Notes: generated from the letters alone by a model not told the origin. 64,000 nt of DNA from Paenibacillus silagei (GCF_017874735.1 NZ_JAGGLV010000003.1:248001-312000); one strand, 5' to 3'; shown: positions 52,687-63,847, counted from the stretch's first letter. Numbers and translations: made by a program.

Positions 52687-53586
52687 TTAATCAACCTGTG
52701 CCCGCCTAAGCAAGAATTGATTCAAATCCCCTGAATATCCTCTGGACACCAAAACACCCTGGTTAACCAATGCCCGCATTCTACTGAGTATAAATGAAGT
52801 GCCCAAGAACTGACGTGAGACTTCGAACACCCGGATGAAGACACTCCCTGCACTAACGTATCCCTTCCTGACCTGATTGCGCTCTTGCTCCAGTTCCAGT
52901 TCAATAACGGATCTAAGGATTATCTCATCCAGCGCACTTTCATCACAGCTAATAATGGCCCCATCTTTCCACAGACGCAGCATTTGATTTTCCTCAGCCA
53001 GCCTCAGCCAATCCGATTCATATCCCCTTCTCTGATCAGATGCAAGCGGGACGCCTTGACTATATTTTTTCACGATAAGCAAGTAACTCTCACGATCGAT
53101 TGCGCCACTATAAAAGGGTACGAAACCATCTGAGCCATGAATCCCTGCTGATTGATATAGCTCAGTCACATTAACTATATGCACCGGCTGTATGCGATCC
53201 CGCAACACATGCAATACGAAACGCAGGCCGGTCTGGTCATGCGCATTATCCGCCACCCATATGATGATGCTGGCATGGTGCGGGATGCTCTTCACAGTCT
53301 GTACCATACGGACAAGCTGATTCTCTTGATTGTGCTGCTGACTAAGGCTGTAATTCTCATCACGTTCCATCATCCATAGCTGCCTGTTCTGCATTCCGGT
53401 TATGGTGTCCAAGCTTGATAAGGGCCCAATTGAGAATGACTCATTAAAAGCCAGGACTTGGTTTGTCTCACGTATGCCGAGGGCACTGAGCGTTACTTTT
53501 AAGGAACCTGCATCCGACATGCCGAAAAGAATATGTACATATTCTTGATTCATTCGTTCATTTGAAACTCCGTGTGCCTTTGCCAT
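52687..53586 (-). CDS. DUF1835-domain protein
   Basis: 299 residues from ATG 53586, which lies seven bases after TTAGGAGG; the longer frame to 53604 has no ribosome site. The N-terminal part (VHILFGMSDAGSLKVTLSAL) is the DUF1835 opening, with the matching GPLSSLD turn; a DUF3658-like helical part follows to the C-terminus (LALNQG region, LVSRGYSGDLNQFLLRRAQ). The family occurs singly in Bacillales and has no assigned function. The promoter region holds no clear operator. Confidence 0.75.
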   Translation of the reverse strand: MAKAHGVSNERMNQEYVHILFGMSDAGSLKVTLSALGIRETNQVLAFNESFSIGPLSSLDTITGMQNRQLWMMERDENYSLSQQHNQENQLVRMVQTVKSIPHHASIIIWVADNAHDQTGLRFVLHVLRDRIQPVHIVNVTELYQSAGIHGSDGFVPFYSGAIDRESYLLIVKKYSQGVPLASDQRRGYESDWLRLAEENQMLRLWKDGAIISCDESALDEIILRSVIELELEQERNQVRKGYVSAGSVFIRVFEVSRQFLGTSFILSRMRALVNQGVLVSRGYSGDLNQFLLRRAQVD

Positions 53587-53846
53587 AAACACCCTCCTAA
53601 CCAAACATATTCACCATGATACCACATATTGTAATCTTGCTTGCCCCTCATAAAAGTCGATTCTAGGCTGAAAGTGCTTTTTTTTGAGCAGAACGGATCC
53701 CTATTATTTGTTACGCTCCATATGAATGTTACCAGGAAAGGAGGCGGGAGCGCTCAAGCTCAAGCTGGAAGACAACTAGGAGAGCATCTGCACAAGTTTC
53801 CCCTGATTTCTAAATTGATTTTAGAATAATAGGAGGAGTTAAGCCC

Positions 53847-56800
53847 ATGGGTAGAAAAAAGAGGTCTGTTCAGAATTCATTGCTCACATTCTTATTATCC
53901 TGTCTGCTGGTCTTACCGCTTGCTCTCCCGCCGGCACCGGCACATGCAGCTTCTACCGGAAATCTTCCTGCCAGGCAGGCAGAATATCTGGACCGTGGCT
54001 TGGTGGCGGTTCTGACCGATGGCGGCGTCTTTGTGAGCTGGAGGTACTTGAATACGGATTCGGATGAAATCGCTTACAACGTCTATAAGAACGGGATGAA
54101 GGTGAACCCCGCACCGATCGTAGACTCTACCAACTATGTGGATACGACGGGTGCAGACAGCTCGCAATATCAGATTTCTACGATTGTTGCCGGGAAGGAG
54201 GAAATGCAGCCGGAGCGGGCGGCAGTGTGGCATAACTCTTATCTGCCGATTCCGCTGGATAAGCCTGCTGATGGCCGGACCAAAGACGGGGGGACGTATT
54301 CCTATTATGCCGGAGATGCCTCTGTTGGGGATCTGGACGGGGACGGGGAATATGAGATCGTTTTCTTGTGGAGTCCCAGCAATTCTAAGGATAATTCACA
54401 AGCCGGCTATACCGGGAACGTCTACATCGATGCGGTCAAAATGGACGGCACCAAGCTCTGGCGCATTGATCTTGGCGTGAACATCCGGGCCGGGGCGCAC
54501 TATACGCAGCTGATGGTGTATGATCTGGACGGCAACGGCAAAGCCGAGGTGGTGGTCAAAACGGCAGACGGCACCAAAGACGGTCAGGGTACAGTCATCG
54601 GTGACGGCACCAAGGATTACCGCAATGACGGCGGATATATCCTGGACGGGCCGGAATATTTAACGCTGTTCGACGGCCAGACCGGTGCTGCGGTGTCCAC
54701 CGTTGACTATGACCCGCCAAGGGGCAATGTCAGCTCGTGGGGAGACGGATACGGCAACCGCGTCGACCGTTTCCTGGCCGGGATCGCATACCTGGACGGC
54801 GTGAAGCCGAGCGTTGTAATGGCCCGTGGCTATTATACAAGAACAACGCTTACCGCCTACGACTACACGAATGGCGCATTGGTGAAGCGCTGGAACTTCG
54901 ACACGAACGAAGCTGGCGCACAATATGAAGCACAGGGTAATCACAACCTCAGTGTGCTGGATGCAGACGGTGACGGCCGGGATGAGATCATGTACGGTGC
55001 GCTGGCGATTGACGATGACGGCACACTGCTCTACAGCACCGGGCTTGGTCATGGAGATGCGATGCATGCCGGGAAGCTCGATCCGAACCGGGAAGGGTAT
55101 CAGGTTGTCAGTGTGCATGAGCATAAGGATGCTGCTTACGGACTGGAGATGCGCGATGCTGCTACAGGAGAGATCCTCTGGGGACAATTCACCGGCAAAG
55201 ATACCGGGCGGGGAATGTCAGCAGATATCGATCCGGAGCATCCCGGTTATGAGTCTTGGGCATCCACGATTGTGAATGGTCAGATGGACCCGTTATCCCG
55301 CGGCTATGCAGCGGACGGTGAGGTGATTTATGAACAGAATGAAGTGCCGCGAAGTGCGAATTTTGCGATCTGGTGGGACGGGGATCTTCAGCGGGAACTG
55401 TTCGACCACGACTGGAACAACACTACCGCGCAAGGCATTCCGCTGATTTATAAGTGGGATTACCGCAATAAGCAGCTGAAGGAGATTCTCCGGGCAGCCG
55501 GTTCATTGACCAATAATCATACCAAAGGCAACCCGGCCCTTCAGGCGGATCTCCTGGGCGATTGGCGCGAGGAGCTGCTGCTGCGCAGCGAAGACAGCAC
55601 GGAGTTCCGGCTCTATACCACCACGATTCCAACCACCTACAGAATTCCAACGCTCATGCAAGACCCGGTGTACCGGCTGGGAATAGCCTGGCAGAATGTA
55701 GCGTACAACCAGCCGCCGCACACCAGCTTCTACCTCGGAACGGAGGCCACGGCATTCCCAAAAGCAAATCTTACACTGACCGGCGCGCCGCAACCGCTGG
55801 AGCAGCTCTACCACTTCGGGTTCGGTACGGAGCCGCCAGCAGGAACAACTTCTGTGCAGGCTACCCCTTACACGGAGGGAACGGGATATGGTTTCGAGAG
55901 CATAAGCGGAATCACTTTGGGTTCGAGCCACGCTTCCCTGCCGGAGAACACCAAGTTTGCGGTGGACCTACAGGATGCCAATTACAAGGTGACGCTCAAG
56001 CTGGGCAGCGGAGACAGAGACTCAAGTGTAGGGGTCAAATCTGAATTTGTGCAAAAGCTGGCGCTCACTCAAATCCGTGCCGGCACACCACTGCTCTACT
56101 CCTATGACATTGCAGTGGTGGACGGCCAGTTAGAGTTTATTTTCTCCGGCACGGCTGCCGATGTGCAGGAGATCAAGATTGAGAAGTACCCGCAGAAGAC
56201 GCCGGGAACCGGAACAACCATCTATATGGCTGGTGACTCGACGATGCAGTCCTACAGCGGAATGCAGGCTCCGCAGGAAGGCTGGGGCCAGCAATTCAGT
56301 AAATACTTCAGCAGCGGAGTATCGATCCAGAATGATGCCATCGGCGGCAGAAGCAGCAAGTCGTTCATGGTGGATGGCCGTCTGGATAGTATCCTGCAGC
56401 GGATCAGGCCGGGCGATTATTTCTTCATCTCCTTCGGCCACAACGATGCCAGCGCGGGCATCCCTGACCGTTATGCCTCTCCGGCAGATTATGCAGCGTA
56501 CTTGACCCGCTACGTGAACGGAGCGAAGCAGCGCAGGGCCACTCCGGTTCTGTTAACGCCGGTAGGACGCAGGGACTTCAATACGGTCACTCAAGAATTC
56601 AACGTAAGCTTTCCGGAATATGTGAAGGCGGCAAAAGAAACAGCGGCTGCGCTGAACGTGCCCCTGATCGATCTGAGCCAGCTCAGCATTGCGGAGTATA
56701 ACCGTGTCGGCCTGGCCGCTACGGAGAAGCTTTTCCTGTATGCCAATCCTGGCGAATACCCGAAATACCCGAACGGGGTCAGCGATAATACCCATTTCAG

Positions 56801-59800
56801 CACGTATGGCGCACAGGTCATTGCCGGTCTGGTGGCGGGCGCAGTGAAGGAGATGAACCTCAGCATATCCCCGTTCGTGATTGATCCCGGTATTACCGAG
56901 CCGGAGCCAGAGCCGGAGGTGCAGCAGTATGCGGAGGACTTCGAGGGTGACCCGGCCGCAGCACAATATTCGATGGTGAATGCTACTGGCATTGCCGGAA
57001 CTATGGCGGGGACGGTTACAGAAGAGAACGGGAACAAGGTATTGTCTGTGACGGGTTCCGGCTCCGGCAACCGCGCCAAGGTATTCCGCCTGTTCGATGC
57101 GGTGAACGGCGACATTGTGAATGTCGATTTCAATTGGCATTCCGGCAATGTGGGCGCTGTCCCGTCGGAGGGGCATTTAAGTCTGCAGGATGCCAGTGAG
57201 AATATTATTTTCACCCTGTTCACCAAGACTGGAGCGGCAAGCCCGAATACGAACATTCATTATTTCACCGGCCCGTACACACCAGACTATGGTACCGGCA
57301 CCACTGCCATTCCAGGGGGCGGAACCGCTACGACTATTCCCAAGAATCAGTGGGTGAATATCAAGCTGAAGATTGATTTTGCTGAGAAAAGTCTGGATCT
57401 CACCTTGACCAGTCTCTCTAACCCAAGTGTCACCCAGACGATCCGCGATATTCCGCTGAGTCCGGGAGTCTATGACAATAACGTCAGGGGCTTGCGGTTC
57501 CTGGGTACGCGAAAAGGAGGAGGAGGTACGCTGAATTGGACCACCCAGATTGACAACGTGAAGATTGAGGGTACGAAGCTTCCGTTGGCGGCAGGCGATA
57601 TGACGGCATTGATTGCGCTGCATCAGGAAGTGAAGGCTATCGATCTCACATCCTACACGGAAGCTTCTGTAGCTGTGGTGCATAGAGCCTTGAACGCTGC
57701 CGAGGCGCTAATCGGGACAACAGCCTCGCAGGCGCAAATCGATCATGCTGTGAATATGCTTAAGGTTGCACGCGACTCACTAACCCGTGAGCCTGCGGGT
57801 GATGTAAGCACGTACTCATTTGATTTTGGCTCCGGCAGCGCAGCAGACGGCTATACGAAGGTGGATGCCAAACGGGCCTACGTGGAAGGGAACGCATACG
57901 GGTTCGCCGACACCGCGCTGGTCCAGGACGAGAACCGGGGAACCGGCAACCCGCTGACAGAAGACTTCACCCGTGTGAACGGCACCTCGTTTCTGGTGGA
58001 GATGAAGCCGGCGAATTACCGTGTGACGATGACCATCGGGGATGCGCAAGAAGTGACCCAGACCGGTGTTACAGTGGAGCAAATGAACAAACTGCCGGCT
58101 GCCACCATCCCCTCAGGCCAATTCAAGGAAGTGACATATGATATCGCCCTGATCGATGGCGTATTTAATTTCAGCTTCTCCGGCAGTACGCCGAAGATCA
58201 ACGCGCTGAAGATTGAGCGGCTGCCGGAGCAGGGCGTGGCCGATAAGCCAACGCTCTATCTGGCGAGTGATTCCACAGTGGCCAATTATGCGGAGAGCTA
58301 CCGTCCGCAGGCCGGATGGGGCGAGACGCTGGGCCGTTATTTTGACACAGAGAAGATCAGTATTGATAACAGGGCAGTCGGCGGGCTAAGCAGCAAAACC
58401 TTCCTGAACGGCGGATATCTGAACGAGATTCTGCTAGGCATTCATGAAGGGGATTATCTGTTCATGCAGTGGTCGCATAATGATTCCACACCTTCCCGCC
58501 CGGAACGGTATCTTACTCCGGAGCAGTTCAAGGTGTATCTGAAGGATTACATTAACGGCGCTGTGCAGAGAGATGCGGTACCCGTGCTGGTTACACCTGT
58601 CAACCGGAGGGATTTCAGTGGTGAAGTGCTGAACAAAAGCTTCCCGGCATACGTACAGGCGATGAAGGAAACGGCGCATGAGACGGGCACGCTGCTGATT
58701 GATTTGAATCAAGCGAGCTGGGAGTATTTTCAGGAGCTGGGCACAGAGGGCACCAAATCCATCTTCATGTGGACGGGAACCACGGAGGACAACACCCATC
58801 TGCAGATGAACGGTGCGATTAAGGTATCGGAGCTGGTAGCGGGGCTGGTGAAGGAGCTGAATATTCCGTTGTCCGCCTTAGTTACTCTGGAAGGAGAGCA
58901 AACGGATCAGACCCCGCCGCATACGTCTGCGGCAGTGAAGGGGGCTGAGCAGAACGGCTGGTACACATCGGCGGCGGAAGTGACATTCACCGCGAGCGAT
59001 GAGCAATCCGGGATTGACCAGACGTATTTCAAGGTGAATGGCGGGGAGCTTCAGACTGGCAGCAAGCTGACGATAAGTGAGGAGGGCAAGCATACTCTGA
59101 CCTATTGGAGCGTGGATAAAGCGGGTAATAAGGAGACCGAGCAGACACTGGCAGTAGCGGTTGACCTCTCGCCTCCGGCGGTAATTATTCAGGGAGAGGC
59201 ACAGTATACGATTGACCAGCAGGTCGAGATTAGCTATACGGCTTCCGATTCGGTGTCCGGTGTTGCGGAACCAAGCGGCGAGTTGCTGAATACACCTGCG
59301 TATACACTTGAACCCGGTCTGCATAAAATAACGGCCACCGTCAGCGACCTTGCTGGCCGTGAGACAAGTGTGGATTTCAGCTATAGTATTTACGCTACGT
59401 TTGCGAGTCTGGCTGAATTGACCCGTGCCTTCGCGGGTGAATCGGCAGACCCGGGTGCAGCGGCGCTTGCAGAGCAGCTCGCCAGTAAGTTAATGCTGGC
59501 GGAGCAAGTGGCGGGGGCGCGTGAAGGGGCGAAGGCCAGAACGCTGCTTGCAGCATACAGCCAGGAGGTCAGCTCTGGGGCCGCTGCGGCTTTTACGGTG
59601 GAACAAAGGAATGTGCTAACGAGATGGGCCGCATGGATCAGTCAGGGAATACCGCTCGCGGACAGCGCTCCAGGTATGCCGGTGCTGTCAGATAATAACG
59701 GGCATGATACGGGGCTGCGGGACGGCGATTATGCGGTTACGATGAATCTCTGGTGGGGCAACAATGGCACCGGCTTCAAGCTCTATGAGAATGGCGAAAA

Positions 59801-60242
59801 GATTGAAGAAGGCGCTCTGACAGACCAGTCACCGTCCGCCCAGTCCGTGCAGATTGATATTGCCGGCAGACCGAACGGGACATACGTCTATACGCTGGAG
59901 CTCAGCAATCTGCATGGATCGGTGACGAGCGCACCCTTGACGGTGACGGTCACCGATGCTTCTCCTGGGCAAGCGGTATTATCGGGTGATAACTGGGACG
60001 GGGACGGCAGCTATGCGGTGATGATGAATCTGTGGTGGGGGACGAATGCAACGGAATACCAGCTGTACGAGAATGGAGTATTGGTTGATACACAGACTCT
60101 ACAGGCGCATACCCCGGATGCCCAATCCGCAGTCACTGCAATCTCCGGCAAAACCCCCGGAACCTATGAATACGAAGCCGTCTTGCGCAACGCAGCAGGC
60201 GAGACCAGATCTGCGAAGATGACAGTGACTGTAGGGAAGTGA
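53847..60242 (+). CDS. secreted rhamnogalacturonan lyase (PL11) fused to two CE12 esterase domains
   Basis: 2131 residues with AATAGGAGGAG upstream. Signal peptide ending APAHAA. PL11 beta-propeller lyase at about 38-645 ([20 protein letters not shown]; calcium-type [11 protein letters not shown] and [11 protein letters not shown] loops). Then a beta domain and SGNH esterase (790-1010: GDST Ser, [15 protein letters not shown]), a lamin-G-like domain (1025-1245), a FIVAR helical segment (1250-1315), a second beta domain plus SGNH esterase (1468-1665: [19 protein letters not shown]), two Ig-like domains and two C-terminal E-set repeats ([18 protein letters not shown] type). It cuts the rhamnogalacturonan I backbone and removes its acetyl groups. 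No SLH domain: probably released. Confidence 0.93.
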   Translation: MGRKKRSVQNSLLTFLLSCLLVLPLALPPAPAHAASTGNLPARQAEYLDRGLVAVLTDGGVFVSWRYLNTDSDEIAYNVYKNGMKVNPAPIVDSTNYVDTTGADSSQYQISTIVAGKEEMQPERAAVWHNSYLPIPLDKPADGRTKDGGTYSYYAGDASVGDLDGDGEYEIVFLWSPSNSKDNSQAGYTGNVYIDAVKMDGTKLWRIDLGVNIRAGAHYTQLMVYDLDGNGKAEVVVKTADGTKDGQGTVIGDGTKDYRNDGGYILDGPEYLTLFDGQTGAAVSTVDYDPPRGNVSSWGDGYGNRVDRFLAGIAYLDGVKPSVVMARGYYTRTTLTAYDYTNGALVKRWNFDTNEAGAQYEAQGNHNLSVLDADGDGRDEIMYGALAIDDDGTLLYSTGLGHGDAMHAGKLDPNREGYQVVSVHEHKDAAYGLEMRDAATGEILWGQFTGKDTGRGMSADIDPEHPGYESWASTIVNGQMDPLSRGYAADGEVIYEQNEVPRSANFAIWWDGDLQRELFDHDWNNTTAQGIPLIYKWDYRNKQLKEILRAAGSLTNNHTKGNPALQADLLGDWREELLLRSEDSTEFRLYTTTIPTTYRIPTLMQDPVYRLGIAWQNVAYNQPPHTSFYLGTEATAFPKANLTLTGAPQPLEQLYHFGFGTEPPAGTTSVQATPYTEGTGYGFESISGITLGSSHASLPENTKFAVDLQDANYKVTLKLGSGDRDSSVGVKSEFVQKLALTQIRAGTPLLYSYDIAVVDGQLEFIFSGTAADVQEIKIEKYPQKTPGTGTTIYMAGDSTMQSYSGMQAPQEGWGQQFSKYFSSGVSIQNDAIGGRSSKSFMVDGRLDSILQRIRPGDYFFISFGHNDASAGIPDRYASPADYAAYLTRYVNGAKQRRATPVLLTPVGRRDFNTVTQEFNVSFPEYVKAAKETAAALNVPLIDLSQLSIAEYNRVGLAATEKLFLYANPGEYPKYPNGVSDNTHFSTYGAQVIAGLVAGAVKEMNLSISPFVIDPGITEPEPEPEVQQYAEDFEGDPAAAQYSMVNATGIAGTMAGTVTEENGNKVLSVTGSGSGNRAKVFRLFDAVNGDIVNVDFNWHSGNVGAVPSEGHLSLQDASENIIFTLFTKTGAASPNTNIHYFTGPYTPDYGTGTTAIPGGGTATTIPKNQWVNIKLKIDFAEKSLDLTLTSLSNPSVTQTIRDIPLSPGVYDNNVRGLRFLGTRKGGGGTLNWTTQIDNVKIEGTKLPLAAGDMTALIALHQEVKAIDLTSYTEASVAVVHRALNAAEALIGTTASQAQIDHAVNMLKVARDSLTREPAGDVSTYSFDFGSGSAADGYTKVDAKRAYVEGNAYGFADTALVQDENRGTGNPLTEDFTRVNGTSFLVEMKPANYRVTMTIGDAQEVTQTGVTVEQMNKLPAATIPSGQFKEVTYDIALIDGVFNFSFSGSTPKINALKIERLPEQGVADKPTLYLASDSTVANYAESYRPQAGWGETLGRYFDTEKISIDNRAVGGLSSKTFLNGGYLNEILLGIHEGDYLFMQWSHNDSTPSRPERYLTPEQFKVYLKDYINGAVQRDAVPVLVTPVNRRDFSGEVLNKSFPAYVQAMKETAHETGTLLIDLNQASWEYFQELGTEGTKSIFMWTGTTEDNTHLQMNGAIKVSELVAGLVKELNIPLSALVTLEGEQTDQTPPHTSAAVKGAEQNGWYTSAAEVTFTASDEQSGIDQTYFKVNGGELQTGSKLTISEEGKHTLTYWSVDKAGNKETEQTLAVAVDLSPPAVIIQGEAQYTIDQQVEISYTASDSVSGVAEPSGELLNTPAYTLEPGLHKITATVSDLAGRETSVDFSYSIYATFASLAELTRAFAGESADPGAAALAEQLASKLMLAEQVAGAREGAKARTLLAAYSQEVSSGAAAAFTVEQRNVLTRWAAWISQGIPLADSAPGMPVLSDNNGHDTGLRDGDYAVTMNLWWGNNGTGFKLYENGEKIEEGALTDQSPSAQSVQIDIAGRPNGTYVYTLELSNLHGSVTSAPLTVTVTDASPGQAVLSGDNWDGDGSYAVMMNLWWGTNATEYQLYENGVLVDTQTLQAHTPDAQSAVTAISGKTPGTYEYEAVLRNAAGETRSAKMTVTVGK

Positions 60243-60293
60243 GCGGCTGGCTGAAGACCGGATGATGCGCTTGATCGTGTGAAATTTAGTGGA

Positions 60294-60318
60294 AAAGCCC
60301 GGGGAACCGGGCTTTTTT
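60294..60318 (+). terminator. terminator after the PL11/CE12 gene
   Basis: AAGCCCGG-GGAA-CCGGGCTT followed by TTTTTT. Confidence 0.85.
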
Positions 60319-60379
60319 GTGCTTCGAGAGATACATCTCAAGGCTTGGTCGGAATGGGGATGGAGGAGAGGCAGGAGGA

Positions 60380-60605
60380 GCATTAGTGCCCCAGAGTTAT
60401 GCGAAAGTAGGCGGCAATCGTAAATGAAGAGCAAAAGTGCACCTGAATCCAGCGAATGCGGGCCGGACGGGGCAAATATAGTGCACTAGTGCCCCCGAAT
60501 GTACCGGATACGAGCAAAACGAGCAAATAAGGAGCACTAATGCACCTCCCTACACTGGATGTTGCTAAAAGTAGGCGAAGAGTAAAAGAGAGTGGGCATT
60601 CGTGC
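60380..60605. repeat. palindrome array D (five GCA-N4-TGC palindromes)
   Basis: GCATTAGTGC (60380), GCAAAAGTGC (60431), GCACTAGTGC (60483), GCACTAATGC (60534) and GCATTCGTGC (60596): intervals 51, 52, 51 and 62 bp. Unit flanks are loosely similar (GTGC-M-CC-N-N-GAAT and GAGCAAA). The sequence differs from arrays A-C, but the spacing is the same. Confidence 0.8.
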
Positions 60606-60994
60606 AATTTGGTGCAGCTATTACAATAATAGCCGCCAGTTACAGCAATCTTGCAATAGTACAGTAACAATCCTTTAAGCAGCATGCTATTCTTGGTCCA
60701 GCAACAGTAACAGTAACAGTAACACTAGCAACTTGCGTACAGTAGCACATGTCACACACTAGGACCAGGCATACGAACACCAGGATAGTTGCTGGAACGG
60801 GGAGGCGGGGCCGGAGATATATGTATGCGCTTACACTTAGGTGGTTTTGTGTTCGTCGGTAATTTTGTATTCGTCTTTTTTTTGTGTTCGTTTCTCTTCG
60901 ATAACATTCCATTCAGTAGGCAGGTAATGCGTTCACATGGCTACCCGGTATCTATTTATGTATGTAAGACCAAGAATTAAGGGAGGCGTAATCG
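60606..60994. other. intergenic stretch with a short CAGTAA microsatellite, no gene seen
   Basis: Contains ACAGTAACAGTAACAGTAAC at 60704-60723 (three and a half CAGTAA units) and T-rich sequence. Six-frame reading gives only short frames without ribosome sites or recognisable domains. The promoter of the 60995 gene should lie near its right end. Confidence 0.5.
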
Positions 60995-62305
60995 TTGAAG
61001 CAGATCAAACAATGGATGCTTACTCTTATGATGACGTTGCTGCTGACTGTAGTGCCAGCGGGGGCGGGGAGCGCGGCGGCTGTGCTGGAGGAGGTGCCTT
61101 TTCCGATGGATTCCAGCAATCAGGCGGGATGGTGGTCTCCTCTTGCCACTTACGGGCTTGGTTATGAGTATGCTTATATGGCTTATAACGCCCCGGGATC
61201 GATCCCCGGCAAGCATACGGTAGCTATTGCAAGAAGAGACAACGACGGGATATGGAGCAAGCTTCCGCTCATGGATGGGACAACCCCGGCGGAATATCTG
61301 GACGATCTCGGGCATAACCAGCCTTCTGTGGCGAGAGACGGGAGCGGACGGTTCCACGTTTTTGCTTCCATGCACAGCAATCCCTGGCACTACTACCGCT
61401 CAGATACCGTGGGCGGGATTCCGCAGAATCACTCGGACGAGCTGCCCGCAGGCATGACAGTAACCTATCCGGTAGTGACGACTGCTCCGAATGGAGATTT
61501 GTATTTGCTGGTGCGCGTTGACAAAGACCCGGCGGGCAAAAGAGAGGCCGTGCTATTCCGCTGGAACAATGCCGATTCCGTATGGACTCAGGTCAAGACC
61601 ATTGCGGCGCATCTGAACCGGTCTGTCTATCCGGATGACCTGGTTTTTGATGCGAATGGCGACCTGCATATCTTGTTCGAGTGGGCATACTTTGCCGCCA
61701 GCCCGCTGCGCCATCAGTTGTCCTATCTGAAGTACAGCCCGTTCACGGGGGTATTCAGCAAAGCGGATGGAGCTCCGGTTACAGCGCCAGTCTCCCTGAC
61801 TACGGCGGATATTGTGCAGCCTATGGCTCCAAGTGAAGCCTATGTGCAGAGCGGCAGCGACCCCGGCGGACCGGGCGTGCAGAGTGCCAAGATGACGCTT
61901 GATTCAGCGGGACGTCCGGTGATCGCTTACCGCTACCGTGAGGAGGGCAGCACTAGCTTTGCTGTGAAGCAGGCCACTTACGGTGCAGGGGGCTGGAACT
62001 TACAGACCGTCTATAACGCTGCCCCCACCAACGCGGCCATTGATGTGACCTGGACGGGTACAACATCCAGAATCTATTATGTCAAAAGCAGCGGTACTGA
62101 CCGTGCGTTCATGGCAGTGAATACCGGCGGAGGCTGGACAGAGAGCTCGCTTGCACCGGGTATTCCGGTGGAAAGGCTGGCGGTAGACCGCAGTCCGAAG
62201 GGCATTGACATCTTGTACCTGGTAGATGTAACGAACCTGAAGCTTTACTATGGTCGAAATAACTTAGTTGACCATCAGAATTCAACAAGTGATTTCATTC
62301 CATAA
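60995..62305 (+). CDS. secreted BNR-4 repeat protein, putative polysaccharide lyase or hydrolase
   Basis: 436 residues from TTG 60995, behind AAGGGAGGCG. Signal peptide about 1-28 (ending GAGSAAA). The mature protein is a beta-propeller of the BNR-4 type: GHNQPSVARDGSGRFHVFAS then MHSNPWHYYRS, followed by GDLYLLVRV, DLVFDANGDLHILFEWAY and MTLDSAGRPVIAYRYR blades. This group includes PL24/PL25 ulvan lyases and related uronate-active lyases as well as uncharacterised proteins. Its place behind the PL11/CE12 enzyme suggests a role in the same rhamnogalacturonan-type substrate, perhaps on uronic-acid linkages. The catalytic residues are not certain from sequence. Confidence 0.75.
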   Translation: MKQIKQWMLTLMMTLLLTVVPAGAGSAAAVLEEVPFPMDSSNQAGWWSPLATYGLGYEYAYMAYNAPGSIPGKHTVAIARRDNDGIWSKLPLMDGTTPAEYLDDLGHNQPSVARDGSGRFHVFASMHSNPWHYYRSDTVGGIPQNHSDELPAGMTVTYPVVTTAPNGDLYLLVRVDKDPAGKREAVLFRWNNADSVWTQVKTIAAHLNRSVYPDDLVFDANGDLHILFEWAYFAASPLRHQLSYLKYSPFTGVFSKADGAPVTAPVSLTTADIVQPMAPSEAYVQSGSDPGGPGVQSAKMTLDSAGRPVIAYRYREEGSTSFAVKQATYGAGGWNLQTVYNAAPTNAAIDVTWTGTTSRIYYVKSSGTDRAFMAVNTGGGWTESSLAPGIPVERLAVDRSPKGIDILYLVDVTNLKLYYGRNNLVDHQNSTSDFIP

Positions 62306-62348
62306 ATGAGGTAAGGTACAGAGCTGCGTTCGGAACGAATAAACAGGG

Positions 62349-62535
62349 CTAAGTGTATTTTGTACAACTAAAAACAGGGAAACGGAAGACTTTCCACTTC
62401 TAATTGTAGTCTGTACAACTACATTTGCCCGGATGGGCGAAAATCCAGGTATAGGGGCATTTTAATTGCATGAACTACATCTAAACGGAGATTTGGCGGC
62501 ATATCGGACGATTTAGTTGTACGAATTGCAATTAA
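62349..62535 (+). repeat. palindrome array C (four TGTA-N5-TRCA palindromes)
   Basis: Palindromes centred at 62360, 62411, 62473 and 62524 (51, 62, 51 bp). The first reads AAGTGTATTTTGTACAACTA and the second TAATTGTAGTCTGTACAACT. Same orientation as array B. It lies in the 638-bp gap between the BNR gene and the YlmA-type ATPase; a terminator and a small minus-strand frame occupy the rest. Confidence 0.85.
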
Positions 62536-62670
62536 GCCTATCCCTTCCACCCTAATCGGGCTGAGGCAACCCCTCAACAAGCCATTAGTAAAGTAATTCT
62601 CACACGTTTAAACCTGATGAGCTACTAGGCTGTGCTGGTGAGTAGCTGTAACCATGTTATCTACCAAAAG

Positions 62671-62703
62671 AAAGAACCCGGGCATTCGTCCGGGTTCTTT
62701 CTT
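62671..62703 (-). terminator. strong hairpin terminator
   Basis: AAAGAACCCGG / CCGGGTTCTTT with an 8-base loop; T tracts on both sides. It lies directly after the small minus-strand frame at 62724 and may serve both directions. Confidence 0.75.
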
Positions 62704-62723
62704 ATTGCATCTATACAATTCAA

Positions 62724-62906
62724 TCAGCAGTTACACAGCATCTCTGCCGGCTCGGGAATGTTCTGGCGTACGATGTGCGCTCCATTGCAACGGCTGAGGA
62801 TCTGCTGTAGGCGTGTTTTGCCGATCAACAGGATACGTACTTGAAAATTGTTGGCCTGGGCGCATTCTGAAGTACAAGGATACATTGATCTGCTATAATA
62901 TTTCAT
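62724..62906 (-). CDS. possible small cysteine-rich protein
   Basis: A 60-residue frame (start ATG 62906; ATG 62885 would give 53 residues). It has Cys pairs at YPCTSEC and LCNC and a single Cys in ILSRCNGAH, and a helix-forming middle (NFQVRILLIGKTRLQQI). A strong terminator follows 21 bp after its stop, which favours a real leftward transcript. No ribosome site is clear and the 5' end overlaps the -10 (TATAAT, 62894) of the YlmA-type gene. Function unknown. Confidence 0.4.
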   Translation of the reverse strand: MKYYSRSMYPCTSECAQANNFQVRILLIGKTRLQQILSRCNGAHIVRQNIPEPAEMLCNC

Positions 62907-62943
62907 TAAAGAATATTGCGAGGCAAGGGGGAACATCAAGATC

Positions 62944-63717
62944 ATGATTATATCGCTTGAAAATGTATCCTGGCGGCGTGAGCAGACGATGATTCTGCAC
63001 GAGATGAATTGGCAGGTGGAGAAGGGACAGCACTGGTGCATTGTTGGTCTGAACGGCTCAGGTAAGACGACTATGCTGAACGTTGTGAACGGCTATATCT
63101 GGCCAACGAAGGGACAAGTGGAGGTGCTGGGCCACCGCTTCGGCGATGTAGACCTGAGAGAGCTGCGCAAGCGGATCGGCTGGGTCAGCACCTCTTTGCA
63201 GCAGAAGCTGTACGGCCATCAGACGGCGCTGAACATCATACTGAGCGGCAAATTCGCCACGATCGGGCTGTACGACAAGACGGAAGTAGAGGATTTGAAG
63301 CAGGCAGAGGAACTGCTAGAATTCCTGGATTGCTCGGCCCTGGCTACACGCACTTATGATACCTTATCCCAGGGGCAGCGACAGAAGATCCTCATTGCCC
63401 GCGCGCTAATCGCCAATCCCGAGCTGCTTATTCTGGACGAGCCGTGCACAGGGCTGGATATTTTTGCGCGGGAGCAGCTGCTGCAGATGATCGAGAAAAT
63501 CACGAAGCAGGAGGGCGGCCCCACTTTGCTGTATGTGACTCATCATATTGAGGAGATTACTCCCTGCTTCACACATACCCTGCTGGTTAAGAAAGGGGAA
63601 ATCTACAAAGCTGACGAGACAGCAGAGTGCCTGAAGTCCGAGGTGCTTAGCGATTTCTTCGATATCCCGGTTGAGGTTCAGGAGCATCATGACCGGAGAT
63701 GGCTGACTTTGGGCTAA
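62944..63717 (+). CDS. ABC-type ATPase, YlmA-like
   Basis: 257 residues. Walker A GLNGSGKTTML, signature LSQGQRQKILIARAL, Walker B LLILDEPCTGLD and the switch His in VTHHIEEI are intact; the 'LYGHQTALNIILSGKFATIG' segment and the C-terminal tail are those of YlmA/ModF-like stand-alone ATPases. No permease is adjacent. Ribosome site AAGGGGGAAC is about 12 bases upstream, longer than ideal. A TATAAT at 62894 is the likely -10. Confidence 0.88.
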   Translation: MIISLENVSWRREQTMILHEMNWQVEKGQHWCIVGLNGSGKTTMLNVVNGYIWPTKGQVEVLGHRFGDVDLRELRKRIGWVSTSLQQKLYGHQTALNIILSGKFATIGLYDKTEVEDLKQAEELLEFLDCSALATRTYDTLSQGQRQKILIARALIANPELLILDEPCTGLDIFAREQLLQMIEKITKQEGGPTLLYVTHHIEEITPCFTHTLLVKKGEIYKADETAECLKSEVLSDFFDIPVEVQEHHDRRWLTLG

Positions 63718-63847
63718 AATAAGTGGCACGCCGAGGAAGGCATGACAATTAGTGTTTTGTACCCGGGAGACATGACGTGTCCATTCCATCAAGTCCGTAA
63801 TATTGTGTAGGGCAGGACCATAAAAACCACAATATTAGGAGGAATGG

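Noticed and set aside
53641-53829. 62-residue frame before the PL11 gene
   Set aside because: No ribosome site, not followed by a terminator, no family resemblance; the gap more likely holds the PL11 promoter.
60704-60723. CAGTAA microsatellite as a phase-variation tract
   Set aside because: Only three and a half units, more than 270 bp from the next start codon and outside a promoter spacer; hexamer changes would not shift a frame.
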